Shown piece after piece: positions 36,300 through 43,603 of a stretch of DNA of 44,902 nucleotides. The DNA comes from Elysia marginata (Eukaryota; Mollusca; Gastropoda; Plakobranchidae): the NCBI GenBank assembly GCA_019649035.1, contig BMAT01008046.1:269014-313915 (forward strand), in the 5' to 3' direction. A program made the position numbers and the translations under genes. Numbering within the stretch: the first letter of the stretch is position 1; every line of letters begins with the position of its first letter. The notes beneath the pieces were generated by a model. It had not been told where the DNA came from, ran no database searches, and worked only from the letters and a program-made list of their open reading frames with translations.

Positions 36300-37240
36300 T
36301 GGAGGAGGAGGAGAGAGAGAAGAGAGAGAGAGAGACAAAGAGGCAGAGAGAGACGTATATTATATGTAGAGGGAAAGTGGAGAAAGAGGGTGTTCAACAG
36401 CTAATTTTAGATTTTTCATTGCCAGCAAGCAGACGATGATAGATTTTTTTTTAATTTCTCGATCATGTGTTTACCTTCCTTTATTCTTTGTGCTGTGCAC
36501 GCTCGTATATTCATGCAAGTTATCGACATTTCTCGTCCTCCTTTATTCAATAGTACCGCACAAGATCTCCAGTTAACAAAACATGATAATTTGGTTTATG
36601 GTAACGGCTCCATGTATTTTGTAGAAATGAATTGTGAAACTTTTATATTGTTAGCTGTATTCAATTAAGCCCTTTCTCAGATACAAAAGATGTGTATTGG
36701 GAAATCATATATTTAAAATATATGATTTAAAAGAAATCAATTTTAATATTAAAAGCAATGTTTAATGTACACACATTGTTAACCTTCATTTTGACTTAAT
36801 TTTTGTTGGCATTAGTCGCTAACTTATGTAAAGCGTCTCTTAAAATGCTTTTTGGAATCATCGACTGATAGCAATTTGTCGTAACCTGAACAAGTATATC
36901 CTTGGGTTTTAATCGAGTAGACGATAGCTTGTCAAAATGATATTTGTAAGATTTTTATACTAATAGAGATATATGATTCTGCCGGAACTGAACACTTTCT
37001 TGAATTGCGGTCCGAATAAAATGGACTGACAGAGAAATCACTGTCTAGATGGTTCGTCTCGAACAAGTCTAATTGTCACAACACTAATTCCTGTAGTTGA
37101 GTTCAATGCCCTCTAGAAATATTAGATACGAGTTTTTAACCGGCCCTCTTTCTTCTAGTGTTGACAAACTAAAAGTGGAATTTGATGCAGTAGACGTTTG
37201 CCACTCCCAAAAGGATGGCTCTTGTTGCAAGTGCATATGA
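4253..37240 (+). CDS. Coiled-coil protein, 3' part of a spliced gene (nine exons A-I)
   Basis: Join of 4253-4281, 5365-5434, 7007-7156, 8964-9135, 9708-9757, 26364-26480, 32525-32568, 33444-33482 and 37159-37240. The 753 nt give 250 residues and a TGA, with phases agreeing at every junction. Residues 1-50 are a charged heptad coil. Residues 51-80 are Ala/Ser/Pro-containing and less coiled. Residues 84-223 are a long Arg/Glu/Lys/Leu-rich coil. Residues 238-250 are Cys-rich (C238, C246, C247, C249) and end in Ile. No transmembrane segment, catalytic motif or signal peptide is visible. The start lies before the window. The coil suggests a dimeric structural, motor-tail or adaptor role, but I do not recognise the family and name no function. 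Exons are richer in G and C than the surrounding introns. Weak points are the donors of exons C (GTTTGG), D (GTGACC) and H (GTCGGA), and undetected phase 0-0 exons are possible. Confidence 0.82.
4282..5364. other. Intron A-B
   Basis: Bordered by GTGAGC and CCAG. It holds the short retroelement fragment at 4648-4745 and nothing else I can assign. Confidence 0.7.
4648..4745 (+). mobile_element. Short 5'-truncated retroelement tail with target duplications
   Basis: A 69-bp core at 4663-4731 contains TGGACTGCGCTTGTAAAAAT. Near-identical direct repeats flank it: GATTTTAAAAAAAAG at 4648-4662 and GATTTAAAAAAAAG at 4732-4745. The same word with one change, TGGACTGGGCTTGTAAAAAT, borders the sequence gap at 27191. 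Two copies ending alike plus flanking duplications suggest the 3' end of a non-LTR element. The family is unknown to me. Confidence 0.5.
5365..5434 (+). CDS. Exon B of the coiled-coil gene
   Basis: The acceptor CTGTGTCTTTTCCAG and the strong donor GTGAGT border 70 nt. The first base completes Arg, then 23 codons follow (VKRLEGQLTNAQ... ending LETQQI), phase 0 out. Leucine spacing (KRLEGQL, MELEKLE) is typical of a parallel coiled coil. The last ~20 nt and the donor are the first unit of the tandem array at 5415-5915, so this boundary is duplicated downstream. Confidence 0.9.
5415..5915 (+). repeat. Minisatellite of ~63 bp carrying the exon B end and splice donor, ~8 units
   Basis: Each unit reads roughly (exon end) CTGGAAACACAACAGATA, then GTGAGT, then CATTTGAGGTCTAGTGTA, then a G-rich linker GGGGAAATGTAGGGGAGAT. 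Unit 1 is the true exon B boundary (donor 5435). GTGAG-type donors recur at 5498, 5563, 5625 and 5882. Units 5 to 7 have ATGAGT or ACGAGT instead. The units at 5545-5562 and 5864-5881 still encode LETQQI and LETQQL before their donor copy. Confidence 0.9.
5435..7006. other. Intron B-C
   Basis: It begins inside the exon-boundary minisatellite (to 5915), holds the weak cassette candidate at 6175-6240, and is otherwise AT-rich and unassigned. It ends in the tract before 7007. Confidence 0.7.
6175..6240 (+). other. Possible cassette exon in intron B-C
   Basis: A 66-nt open stretch lies between a CCAG acceptor (after a T-rich tract) and a very good donor GTAAGTGAG. Its phase 0-0 would keep the gene frame. 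It would add FLADFSIVTTTHHLFVRHLDYL-type residues that are not coil-like, so inclusion would break the coil. This could be chance. Confidence 0.2.
7007..7156 (+). CDS. Exon C of the coiled-coil gene
   Basis: Exactly 50 codons, phase 0-0. The acceptor follows the pyrimidine tract CTCTTTCAATTCAG. The frame is open upstream to 6872, but I start at 7007 because the sequence before it is the acceptor tract and because exon B ends in phase 0. It encodes NLIQDIAMEIDALVE, then a segment with Cys, Pro, Gly and many Ala/Ser residues, and ends LLTEIK. The donor GTTTGG is weak, but the frame joins cleanly to exon D. The middle is probably a break or hinge between two coils. Confidence 0.85.
7349..7549 (-). 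mobile_element. Probable 3' end of a non-LTR retrotransposon (minus orientation)
   Basis: Read on the minus strand, the stretch ends in a doubled CTTGAATAAA word (CTTGAATAAACTTGAA), the kind of short 3' repeat seen at ends of some LINEs. No reverse transcriptase coding is visible. The other side runs into a 4-N gap and CT repeats, so the length is unknown. Confidence 0.3.
8412..8449. repeat. (TC)n microsatellite
   Basis: About 19 uninterrupted TC units, just upstream of the hairpin at 8465. Confidence 0.97.
8465..8525. repeat. Near-perfect 26-bp inverted repeat with 9-nt loop
   Basis: The left arm 8465-8490 begins CGTCTTTTCCTGTCCT. The right arm 8500-8525 ends GGACAGGAAAAGACG. There is one mismatch in 26 pairs (C against A at 8481), which becomes a G-U pair in a minus-strand transcript. 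The loop is GCAAATAAG. It could be a recent inverted duplication, a small foldback element or a transcribed hairpin inside the gene's intron. Confidence 0.93.
8964..9135 (+). CDS. Exon D of the coiled-coil gene
   Basis: The acceptor CATCTATCTCTCATTAG precedes 57 codons plus one base. The translation begins NKIKWMRSEFRERL and runs through RERRLRQEF, RKFLVAELARKDDEL and VVAEKQ, a highly charged helix. The last base G joins TA of exon E to make Val. The donor GTGACC is not ideal. GC is clearly higher than in the flanking introns, as expected for real coding DNA. Confidence 0.88.
9136..9707. other. Intron D-E
   Basis: 572 nt, AT-rich, bordered by GTGACC and TTTTCAG. No feature seen. Confidence 0.75.
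9708..9757 (+). CDS. Exon E of the coiled-coil gene
   Basis: 50 nt between the acceptor TTTCGTTTTCAG and the donor GTATGC. Two bases complete the split Val codon, then IAMKEIQTQNAVDELE follows, phase 0 out. The heptad pattern continues into exon F (VDELE then EHVLDLSDEL), which supports direct joining across the 16.6 kb intron. Confidence 0.82.
10500..10540. repeat. (GA)n microsatellite
   Basis: About 20 uninterrupted GA units. Confidence 0.97.
11708..11727. repeat. 20-bp perfect palindrome with two CRE-like halves
   Basis: ACGACGTCATATGACGTCGT equals its own reverse complement. It holds GACGTC twice and CATATG in the centre. It lies about 90 bp before the left terminal inverted repeat at 11817. 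Confidence 0.9.
11990..12300 (-). mobile_element. tRNA-derived SINE (copy 1) with exact 16-bp target duplications, gap inside
   Basis: The 16-bp direct repeat GGTGTGGAGCTTGTGG is at 11990-12005 and again at 12285-12300. Between them, 12006-12049 and 12246-12284 match the two ends of the complete copy at 30588-30883. The middle (12050-12245) is N. The head, read on the minus strand, begins GGCTCTGTGGCCTAGCGGTA (A box). The exact duplications suggest a fairly recent insertion. Confidence 0.88.
12777..12840. repeat. Imperfect palindrome with 18-bp perfect core
   Basis: The core GAATGAACATGTTCATTC at 12805-12822 is its own reverse complement. Outer arms TCTCCG (12777-12782) and CGGAGA (12835-12840) also pair. 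It lies inside the inverted-repeat cluster and may be the centre of a foldback element. Confidence 0.8.
15100..15170 (+). repeat. Imperfect direct repeat, 27 bp twice
   Basis: ATCGGGCGATGACAGGCGAT (from 15100) and ATCGGGCGACGGCGGGCGCT (from 15144) begin two 27-bp copies with 6 differences. Confidence 0.65.
15393..15690. repeat. Pyrimidine tract: (TC)n followed by a TCCTGTTTCTCTCTC minisatellite
   Basis: After a (TC)n run to 15431 come TG/TC-rich words, then six units centred on YCTGTTTCT at about 15515, 15537, 15559, 15591, 15617 and 15637 (spacing 20-32 bp). Nearly all pyrimidine on the + strand. Confidence 0.85.
16378..16395 (+). other. G-run, possible G-quadruplex
   Basis: Five G, one T, then twelve G. 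Such a run can fold into a quadruplex and is also prone to length errors in sequencing. Confidence 0.6.
16735..16824. repeat. Interrupted (TC)n microsatellite
   Basis: TC runs broken by AATT, ATCA and TATC interruptions. Confidence 0.95.
19215..19242. repeat. Two overlapping, mutually exclusive short hairpins
   Basis: TTTATGCA / TGCATAAA (19215-19222 with 19228-19235) and CATTGGGT / ACCCAATG (19221-19228 with 19235-19242) share bases, so only one can form at a time. Confidence 0.6.
26364..26480 (+). CDS. Exon F of the coiled-coil gene
   Basis: 39 codons, phase 0-0, with acceptor TTTCTGTCTTCAG and donor GTGAGT. It encodes EHVLDLSDELVVRRLREEEQ, then RRTFAREKQH and IIEDMEEII. The Arg/Glu-rich helix has no Pro or Gly. 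The ORF is open upstream to 26334, but that stretch reads through the acceptor and is not coding. Confidence 0.9.
26796..27232 (+). mobile_element. Assembly gap followed by a retroelement 3' tail with (CAAT)n
   Basis: 394 N, then TGGACTGGGCTTGTAAAAAT and a (CAAT)n tail. The same terminal word is in the fragment at 4681-4700. The missing part is probably a repeat that failed to assemble. ORFs spanning the N run are artefacts. Confidence 0.5.
29851..29890 (+). repeat. 10-bp tandem repeat, four units
   Basis: Units ATCCCACACC, GTCCCACACC, GTCTCACACC and GTTCCACACA, about 50 bp before the (GA)n array. Confidence 0.8.
29938..30014. repeat. (GA)n microsatellite with GAAA interruptions
   Basis: GA run broken twice by AAAGAG. 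Confidence 0.97.
30572..30900 (-). mobile_element. Complete tRNA-derived SINE (copy 2), 296 bp
   Basis: The element spans 30588-30883 and is transcribed from the minus strand. The A box region is TGGCCTTGCGGT (complement of 30866-30877). The B box is GGTTCGATCC (complement of 30825-30834), close to the Pol III consensus. The tail ends TTGAAAAGAGACGTTAAAAT then TCAAACAACCCAA. Flanks share a diverged duplication (AGTCTGTTGAAAAGGG before, AGTGTCTGTTAAAAAAAG after). It shares both ends with copy 1 at 12006-12284. Confidence 0.88.
31256..31326. repeat. (GA)n then (GT)n compound microsatellite
   Basis: About 28 GA units run straight into about 7 GT units. Confidence 0.97.
31694..31737. repeat. (CT)n microsatellite
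   Basis: Uninterrupted CT run, about 60 bp before the second SINE-like element. Confidence 0.97.
31796..32080 (+). mobile_element. Second tRNA-derived SINE-like element, 3' end approximate
   Basis: The tRNA-like head is GGGCATAGTGGTTCAGTGG (A box region) with B box GGTTCAATCC at 31848-31857. GGCATAG (31797-31803) can pair with CTATGTT downstream as a degenerate acceptor stem, allowing two G-T pairs. The body runs on to a GC-richer stretch near 32030-32080. A true tRNA is unlikely because the T stem does not pair. The boundary is a guess, as no target duplication was found. Confidence 0.55.
32525..32568 (+). CDS. Exon G of the coiled-coil gene
   Basis: 44 nt between the acceptor TTATTTTTTTTCAG and the donor GTGAGT. 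It encodes DAQKEKDKIEQRYK plus CG of an Arg codon, phase 2 out. A (CT)n array begins about 77 nt after the donor. Confidence 0.86.
32569..33443. other. Intron G-H
   Basis: Holds the (CT)n array at 32645-32702. The rest is AT-rich and unassigned. Confidence 0.75.
32645..32702. repeat. (CT)n microsatellite near the exon G donor
   Basis: About 29 CT units starting 77 nt after the end of exon G. A CT tract of this kind can bind PTB-type splicing repressors; no effect is shown here. Confidence 0.97.
33444..33482 (+). CDS. Exon H of the coiled-coil gene (donor uncertain)
   Basis: The acceptor CTCTCTGTTCTCCAG is followed by A (completing Arg) and LQDTLRSLHHDL, then AG of a Ser codon. I end it at 33482 although the donor GTCGGA is weak, because this phase joins exon I to give 26 more sense codons. 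A better-looking donor, GTAGGT at 33502, would add RSEPGNR, and exon I would then give one Cys and a stop. Both forms are possible. Confidence 0.7.
35499..35514 (+). other. G-run, possible G-quadruplex
   Basis: GGGGTGGGGTGGGGGG: three G-runs with single-T spacers, the last long enough to supply two. Confidence 0.55.
35941..35983. repeat. (CT)n microsatellite
   Basis: About 21 units, followed by a TCTG/TCTA-rich tail. Confidence 0.97.
36256..36330. repeat. (GT)n/(GA)n compound microsatellite
   Basis: GT units, then GA units, then GGA-rich sequence. Confidence 0.95.
36702..36728. repeat. AT-rich 27-bp palindrome
   Basis: AAATCATATATTT and AAATATATGATTT pair perfectly over 13 bp with a single A between them. 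Confidence 0.85.
37159..37240 (+). CDS. Exon I, terminal exon with stop, Cys-rich end
   Basis: The acceptor CGGCCCTCTTTCTTCTAG precedes T (completing Ser), then VDKLKVEFDAVDV, CHSQKDGSCCKCI and TGA at 37238-37240. The first half continues the coil. The end has four Cys in 13 residues. Cys-Lys-Cys-Ile in the last four positions is CaaX-like, with another Cys just before it. The only other reading, from the phase-0 junction, stops after one codon. Confidence 0.68.
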
Positions 37241-38239
37241 AGTGGGCGGGGTTTAAGGACCTGAAGGTCACAAGAGATCAAAGGTGCTAGTTCGGATAAC
37301 GTGTTCATTCTAATTTGTCGCAATGTCCACGGTTTAGCACAGCAGCTGAGCATCATTCATAAAGGCGGGGTCGTCTCTCTCGAGTCACTTAAACATGACA
37401 TGCATAATTATTGGCCTCTCGCATGTCAGAAACTTATCACTACATGCTATGGTGTGAGTAATGGTGCACAAGTACACCCCTCATAGATTTGCTCACTCTT
37501 GTTGTAACCGGATAGCCGTAAGAGCGACTCCTGTGACTCTCTCTAGTTTTTCAAATTGGCAAGGTCAACAAAGACAAGTTATGCTAGTCTTGCATTATCG
37601 CCATGCAAACTAACTTGCTTAAATATCTAAAACACATGACTTGCGTGCCAATGTTGTATTTACCTTGTTATGTTGAAACAAAACAACATATAGATGGTTC
37701 TAGATCTCTTAACCCTCATCCATAAATCAACACGAAAAGTGACATTTGGCATTAGTCTGACTTACAGACAACAACGCATGGAATGTGTGCAAGCGACTAT
37801 TTTTAACTTAGGCATTTGGATGTTTTTGAGCGTCATGTAGTAGTTATGAAAGTCATTGGCGACTTTGTCGTAGTTACAGAGCAACGAAATTTGCCCAAGA
37901 TGTGCGTGTTTTTTTTAAATTTCTCTTCGCTTGAATTTGTTATATTTTTTCTTTTCCGTCTCACTCTAACTCCCTCTCTTTCTCTCTGTCATTCTCTCGT
38001 TTAAATATCAATGTATATTATACGCTTTAAAACTGTGTTACTGATTTTTTTTTTAATATCTTTTGTGTGATAAAAACACTGATCTGTTTAAGTTCAATTT
38101 AATTTTGTACATATCTTGCTTTTTGTTATTCGCCGGCGCCAGTTCTATCAACTGTAAATTATTGGGTTTTCACTCTTTTATACTTAAAAATGTTTAGGCC
38201 AACACCAGTTCTCAAAACCTGAGGGTTTGTCTCAGACAA

Positions 38240-38245
38240 AATAAA
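38240..38245 (+). promoter_or_regulatory. Possible polyadenylation signal AATAAA
   Basis: First AATAAA I see on the + strand after the TGA at 37240. It would give a 3' UTR of about 1 kb. AATAAA is common in AT-rich DNA, so this is weak. Confidence 0.25.
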
Positions 38246-39235
38246 GATTAGTGTCCCAAAGAAGAGAAGCTTTTTGTCAATGTCCGAGTATAAATTTGCG
38301 CCACTCTGAAGTCCTTTTCGCTCCTTTTTTATCCTTCTCTTCTTCGTCATTAGCATCCGGATGTTTTCGAGATTTCTACCTCAGTTTTTCGATCAGAGCT
38401 GAACATGCGTGTATTGCCGCGACTTTATGACGCGGGCCATTGCTGTTGGTCTGCTGGAGTATTTCCAAACAACGGTACACCTTTACAGCCGAGGCCGCAG
38501 TGTAAGAAAAGGTTGATTGCCCGGATGTGAACTCATGTACTGTGGCCTGGTAGAGGTGTCCATTTTATTTGGTTTAGCCTTTAGTTTTGGCGTGAAATTT
38601 TGTTGTGAAATAATAGTACCGCAACTACTGGCATCGCGAAAGGTGTTTTACATTTTGGGCCAGGTGGCCTTTTTATTAGAAAGCCTTATCACTGGCTAAT
38701 CCAATGATTCCCTATTATGTGTACTGAACAGTTCTATGGTCGCTAACGGAATGTCACAGTGATATATATATCGAAATAATAAGATTTTTTATTTGGCGTG
38801 TCACTAACACTGTGCTTGCAAAACAAGATTTTTGTCAATAGACCGGAAACGCACGAGCTCATCATTTCTGTCCGTGACATCTTTATGTGTTCTATCAATG
38901 TTTCTGATATGTTCTGAAACAATGTTTTCTAGATGAACACAAACAGGCGTCTTTTTTCTTACTTTGTAATGGTTCTGTTTGTAGCAGAGCAGTAATTGTT
39001 TTTTAGTTATACTCTATAGGCGCCCAACTTTTGTCCATGCTGAGGTCGGCACAACGAATAGTCAATGACACGTTCTGTTAAACGTTTCATAATGGATCGA
39101 AACGCATTTATATCTTTTATTTCTTATAATAATGATGAAGATTCCCATTCAGTTCTAATAAGTTAGCAATGATCATTTATATTTTTCTCTCACTATTTTC
39201 TCTCCCCCTCTGTTTCTGTCTCTGTTTCTCTCCTC

Positions 39236-39282
39236 TCTTTTCTGTCTGTCTGTCTGTCTCTCTGTCTCTCTCTGTCTGTCTC
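39236..39282. repeat. TCTG/TC-rich array
   Basis: Tandem TGTC and TC units. Confidence 0.9.
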
Positions 39283-39400
39283 TATAATAGTTTATAAAAA
39301 AGCAGATTCACAACCTATCACTCCTTGAAACAAGAAAAAAAAATACCTAAGTTTATACATAAATACGTCTCGGCTTTATTTAACTGCCTTCTGCCTGTCT

Positions 39401-39405
39401 CTGTC

Positions 39406-39440
<35 letters not shown>

Positions 39441-39447
39441 TTCTCTC
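39401..39447. repeat. TCTG/TC-rich array, second copy
   Basis: TCTG units followed by CT units, like the array 120 bp upstream. Confidence 0.9.
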
Positions 39448-42400
39448 TAAATCAATGTGCCTTTCGATAAATTTATAACTATTTCCTGGGATCTCTGTGC
39501 CCTTTATCCCACCCATCTTTCTTATTAAATGATCTTGGCCTCTCTCTTTACTGTATGAGTGTCTCTTTTTATGTCATCTTTACCTACTTTATCGTCTTAA
39601 AAAGCGAAAATAAAAGTTGAAGGAAGAAAGTGGTAATTGGCAAAACAGTTTCGGGTACAGCAGCCAGCCCAATGTGTAAGCAGACGTTCATTTGAACAAT
39701 GGCATTTTGATCTGTATCCTTGAGTTTTTGTCCATGTGGTATATTAAAAAATAAACTGAAAAATATTTGTGAGGGTCAGTCTGCTCTTTGGTCTGATCGA
39801 AAGCATGAGTTAAAGAGAAGGAATTTTTTTTTATGTTTGTGACTAAATTCTTGCTGTGACGATGATTTGAACTAGGAGATGTTTGTTGTTTGTTTTTTTG
39901 TTGTTTTTTTTTTGAGTTCTTTGTTTCTGTCTTTTCACATCTGTGCAAACAACAGTGAGCGAGACGTATTCGATTTCTGACTTGGTCTGTGTATAGCCCA
40001 CCTCGATAACGTGAGTTGATAATTTGGTTGAAATATAGTCTCTGTGAGTTATAAGATGTTTGGATTTACACATCTTCCACAAGCACTGGCCATGCTGCCT
40101 GTCATTACCTGGTACCTTCCTTTAACAGCACGCAATAAGTCCATCATGAAGACATTTTGAGATTTGATGGTTGCTATGGCGACCATTTTGTTTTCAGTAC
40201 CTTATCTCATGCCTGGATACGCATGAAATGCCAATATTAAGTGTCCACGGTTGACTGCTTAAACCATTGTAATCACCATCACTGCTGTTTGTTTCATGCA
40301 TGATACACGGTCATCTGTTGGACACAAAAGTACCTTTTCCCCTCTTAGCTCATTCATTTAAAAAGGCAAAAGACACAATTACGTATAAAATATGCGCCAT
40401 GGAGCTATATTTCCCGGATAGTTTTAAAAGTACATATGTACAAATTTTTACTAATGAGAGTTATGTGTGACTTTATATGTTCCCAAACAAGTTGTATATG
40501 CATCGTTTGATATCAGAGCTTTTAGATAGCTTATCTTCGTTTGTATACCGAGTGAAAAGATTAGGTTAATAGCATTTTTTTTTGTATTTCTGTTTTTCTT
40601 TCCTTTTTATTCTCTTTGCATTTCCTATAACTAGTTTCTTTGCTGTTATGCGTCTTTCTGTCGGATCAGATCAGAGCAAAAGCAATGTCTCAACCCATTT
40701 CCGTCACAGCTTTCAGAATTTTAAGTTACAGAGTTCATCTACGTAATGACAATAACGTTTACTGTCATCAAGCTTATAAGCCATAAATCCGTTAGCTGAA
40801 CTGACTGTGTTGGGTAGTAGTGTCTTGATACCCCATCAAGACTATGTACTGGTTCATGATAGCTGTCGAAACTGCGACCATCGAACATGAAACGGTTCTC
40901 GGTACAATGACTGGACAGGCTACCAAATCTTAAGTCCTTGTTTGGCGTGAAACCTGACTCAAGGCTTAACTAACTGTCTAGACACATTAAGTGCCGTTCA
41001 TACAACGGGCAATACTCTTTTCAAGGCGCCCGGATGTTGGTAATCTAGAAGAGTTTCCATCTGCCCCTGATGACCATTGTGTCATTCTCGAGTTACAGAG
41101 TTTTTATCTGGTGGGTGACTCGCTAAGTCTAGTTTATTCTTTTTTTTTTTATTCTCTATTCTGAAACTGTGGCAGTATTCATAAAACAAAGTTCAGGAGT
41201 GTTTGACTAAAAAGTGCGCGGCCTGGACAATAGCCCTTATGTCTACTTTATTTTTTATAGAAACATTTCTCTGAGACTTTCGACTAAGTATCATAACATT
41301 TTGGCAATGGTCTCATAGGAAGTGTGAGCTGACGACATCGAAAAACGTATTTTTAATCATTGTGATGAAATTCTCTCTGCAATTTTGGTTTGATCCGCGT
41401 GAGAGTCTTTTCGTCTTGTTTTCTTGTTGTTGCTTTGTCTCTTCTTCTTTTTTCACTTTTCTATCGTTGGTTTTGATCATGTTTTCCCCTGCTGTAATTG
41501 TTGTCTTTTTGTTTATGCCTCATTTCTTCTGAGGTCTTCTTCAAAGATTTTTCAATTGGAAAAATTGCCACAAAGTCGTTTAATTTGCTTTTGGGACATT
41601 TCATTGAGGATGAAAGGTATTTGCTAGTAGTCTAGTTTTGTATCGTCTGGCTTTGCCTGTGTCTTGTATCGTTCTATGCTAAGACCGAAAGTGAGTAGTT
41701 TTTTGCTTACTTGTCCGTCTATTGGAGGTGTTTAAAAAGTAGTATTTTATGTAATGGTATGACTTCTCTGCGGCGATGACTTAGGTCTCAATAACAAATC
41801 CTTAGAAAATTTGAATTAATTCTAATATGTATGCGGCATAATTAAAGAAAACTTCTCATAAGCACTCCTTGTTTCTTACTTTTGTCGAAATTAGAGTGTA
41901 TTTTTGGTAGGGCATTGACAGGAAAGTTCTGATCAGTTTACTGTTGCTGAGAGATTTCAAAATCATTATTTTTAGAAGATCAAATGATTTGCACCTTAGC
42001 AGCCATGTATTGTGCTGCCCTTGAACTCGTTTTCCGTCCATCCAGTTAGTTTAACCACATTAACACGCTGCACTCGTTTGAAGACAAGGCTGAAAGCGTT
42101 ATCACTGTCGAATGGTTGCATATCCTGATAACTGACAAATAAAAGTTTGTTTAGGGTTTTCCCTTAGCTTGCCATGTTTTGAGTGCTTCCTGTGAGACTA
42201 ACTAGATAAAACAAGCCAGAGCTTGGCAAAGGTGTCGGCTGGTCCTGATCTACAGTCTGCCCTCGGTTGTACGTGAGCGCTATATGACAAAGATCTGGTT
42301 TCGGTTGTTCACCCTCACATTGTTTTGCTGTAGCTTGAACTGATGTTCTTACAGCAACGTGGATCAAACACGCCGTAAGCTCTGATAAAATTGTCTTGTT

Positions 42401-42612
42401 ACTCTGAGTTTCTTAACGTAAAGCGTGGGAAACTTGGAAAATGTTGCTGAAGAAGCATAAAATGTTATTGCCTGTTTGTTTTTTTCCTTTAGATCACTTA
42501 AAAAGTTGTTTTTTGTTTTCTAGTTTGAGAAGCGTATATGACGTTAGAGAAGAAGAAAACTAGAACGAGTTAGATAATACTCTAACAACTATACAAAGCC
42601 CAAAGCCAGTGA

Positions 42613-42658
<46 letters not shown>

Positions 42659-42680
42659 GATGATGATGATGATGATGATT
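42613..42680. repeat. Compound (ATT)n then (GAT)n microsatellite
   Basis: About 15 ATT units to 42656, then about 7 GAT units. Confidence 0.97.
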
Positions 42681-43413
42681 AATAATTGACGGGTTATTTT
42701 AAAACAGTGTAATTAGCAAAATGTGTACTCCTCGAGCGTAGAATGTTGTGCATGCCATTAATGAAAAAGCGAGTAACCAACGACTCCAAACATTGACGTG
42801 TTAAAAAGACATTTTAACATCCACAATTTTTTTGCCATCTGTCATGCAAGAAATTCTGCACCCAATTTAAGACATTATTTGTAAATCGATTTAATTCCAT
42901 AGCCCATAATTTCTCCTTGTGTCTTGGCTCTATTGTCTATAAAATGACCCGGTGGGTTAGTTATGGTTTTAGTAATCAGTTTTTATTTAATGTTTATTGC
43001 TATTCCTGTGTAATTTTTTTTAATTTTTTTTTGGGGGGGGTGGTACAAAATCTTTCTCATTCTATAACTTTTTTTCCGAATGTTAATAGTATTACTGGCT
43101 AGTTTTTTAACCCTCCGCTTCAAAGGGTCGCGAGGGAGCACTCCAGACATTCCCTGTCCATATAGGACCGACCTTCGTCACCGATAGGATGTGCAAAGTC
43201 TCTCTCAACGGTGACATTTTTTTTTATTGTTTTAATACCTTATCCTATGCTGGACAGTAAGAGAGAAGTTGTGAGAAAGTTTCAGGACTAGTAAATAAGA
43301 GAGTTCTATAAGAATTCTTTGAGGTATGGCGTATTTAGACTTTCGAAAGGGGTGAGAGGGGGGGGGGCAGGTAATCTGAGCAGAGAATCAATGATTTTGT
43401 CTTTACTCTTTAG

Positions 43414-43603
43414 GAGTCGAAAACTAAACAAATACAGCTTTTGGCTTGGCTGTACTGTTTTTCGGACTCTTTGAGGGTGGAAAGCCAAACAGAAATACAG
43501 TATTTGGAAAAGATGTATTGTTTGGCGTTCTATGTTTCAGTTTTTGTATTACTGCTTTTCGGAACCTTCGGGGGCCGAAAGCTAAACATAATTACAACAT
43601 TTG
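43414..43603 (+). repeat. Degenerate tandem repeat, three copies
   Basis: Copies at about 43414-43445, 43458-43507 and 43555-43604 share a core like TCGGA..CTTTGAGGG..GAAAGC.AAACA..AATACA...TTTGG. Copies 2 and 3 match at 38 of 50 positions by hand count. Confidence 0.65.

Larger units (their letters stand above)
33483..37158. other. Intron H-I
   Basis: Contains (CT)n at 35941-35983, (GT)n/(GA)n at 36256-36299, a G-run and an AT-rich palindrome. A GC-richer patch at 34983-35110 has short open frames but no exon that fits the phases well. Confidence 0.65.

Noticed and set aside
37202..37240. Start of a chromokinesin-type Cys-rich domain
   Set aside because: Considered because of the CCKC cluster after a coil, but a stop follows at once, there is no acidic stretch before it, and the coil does not resemble that family as I remember it.
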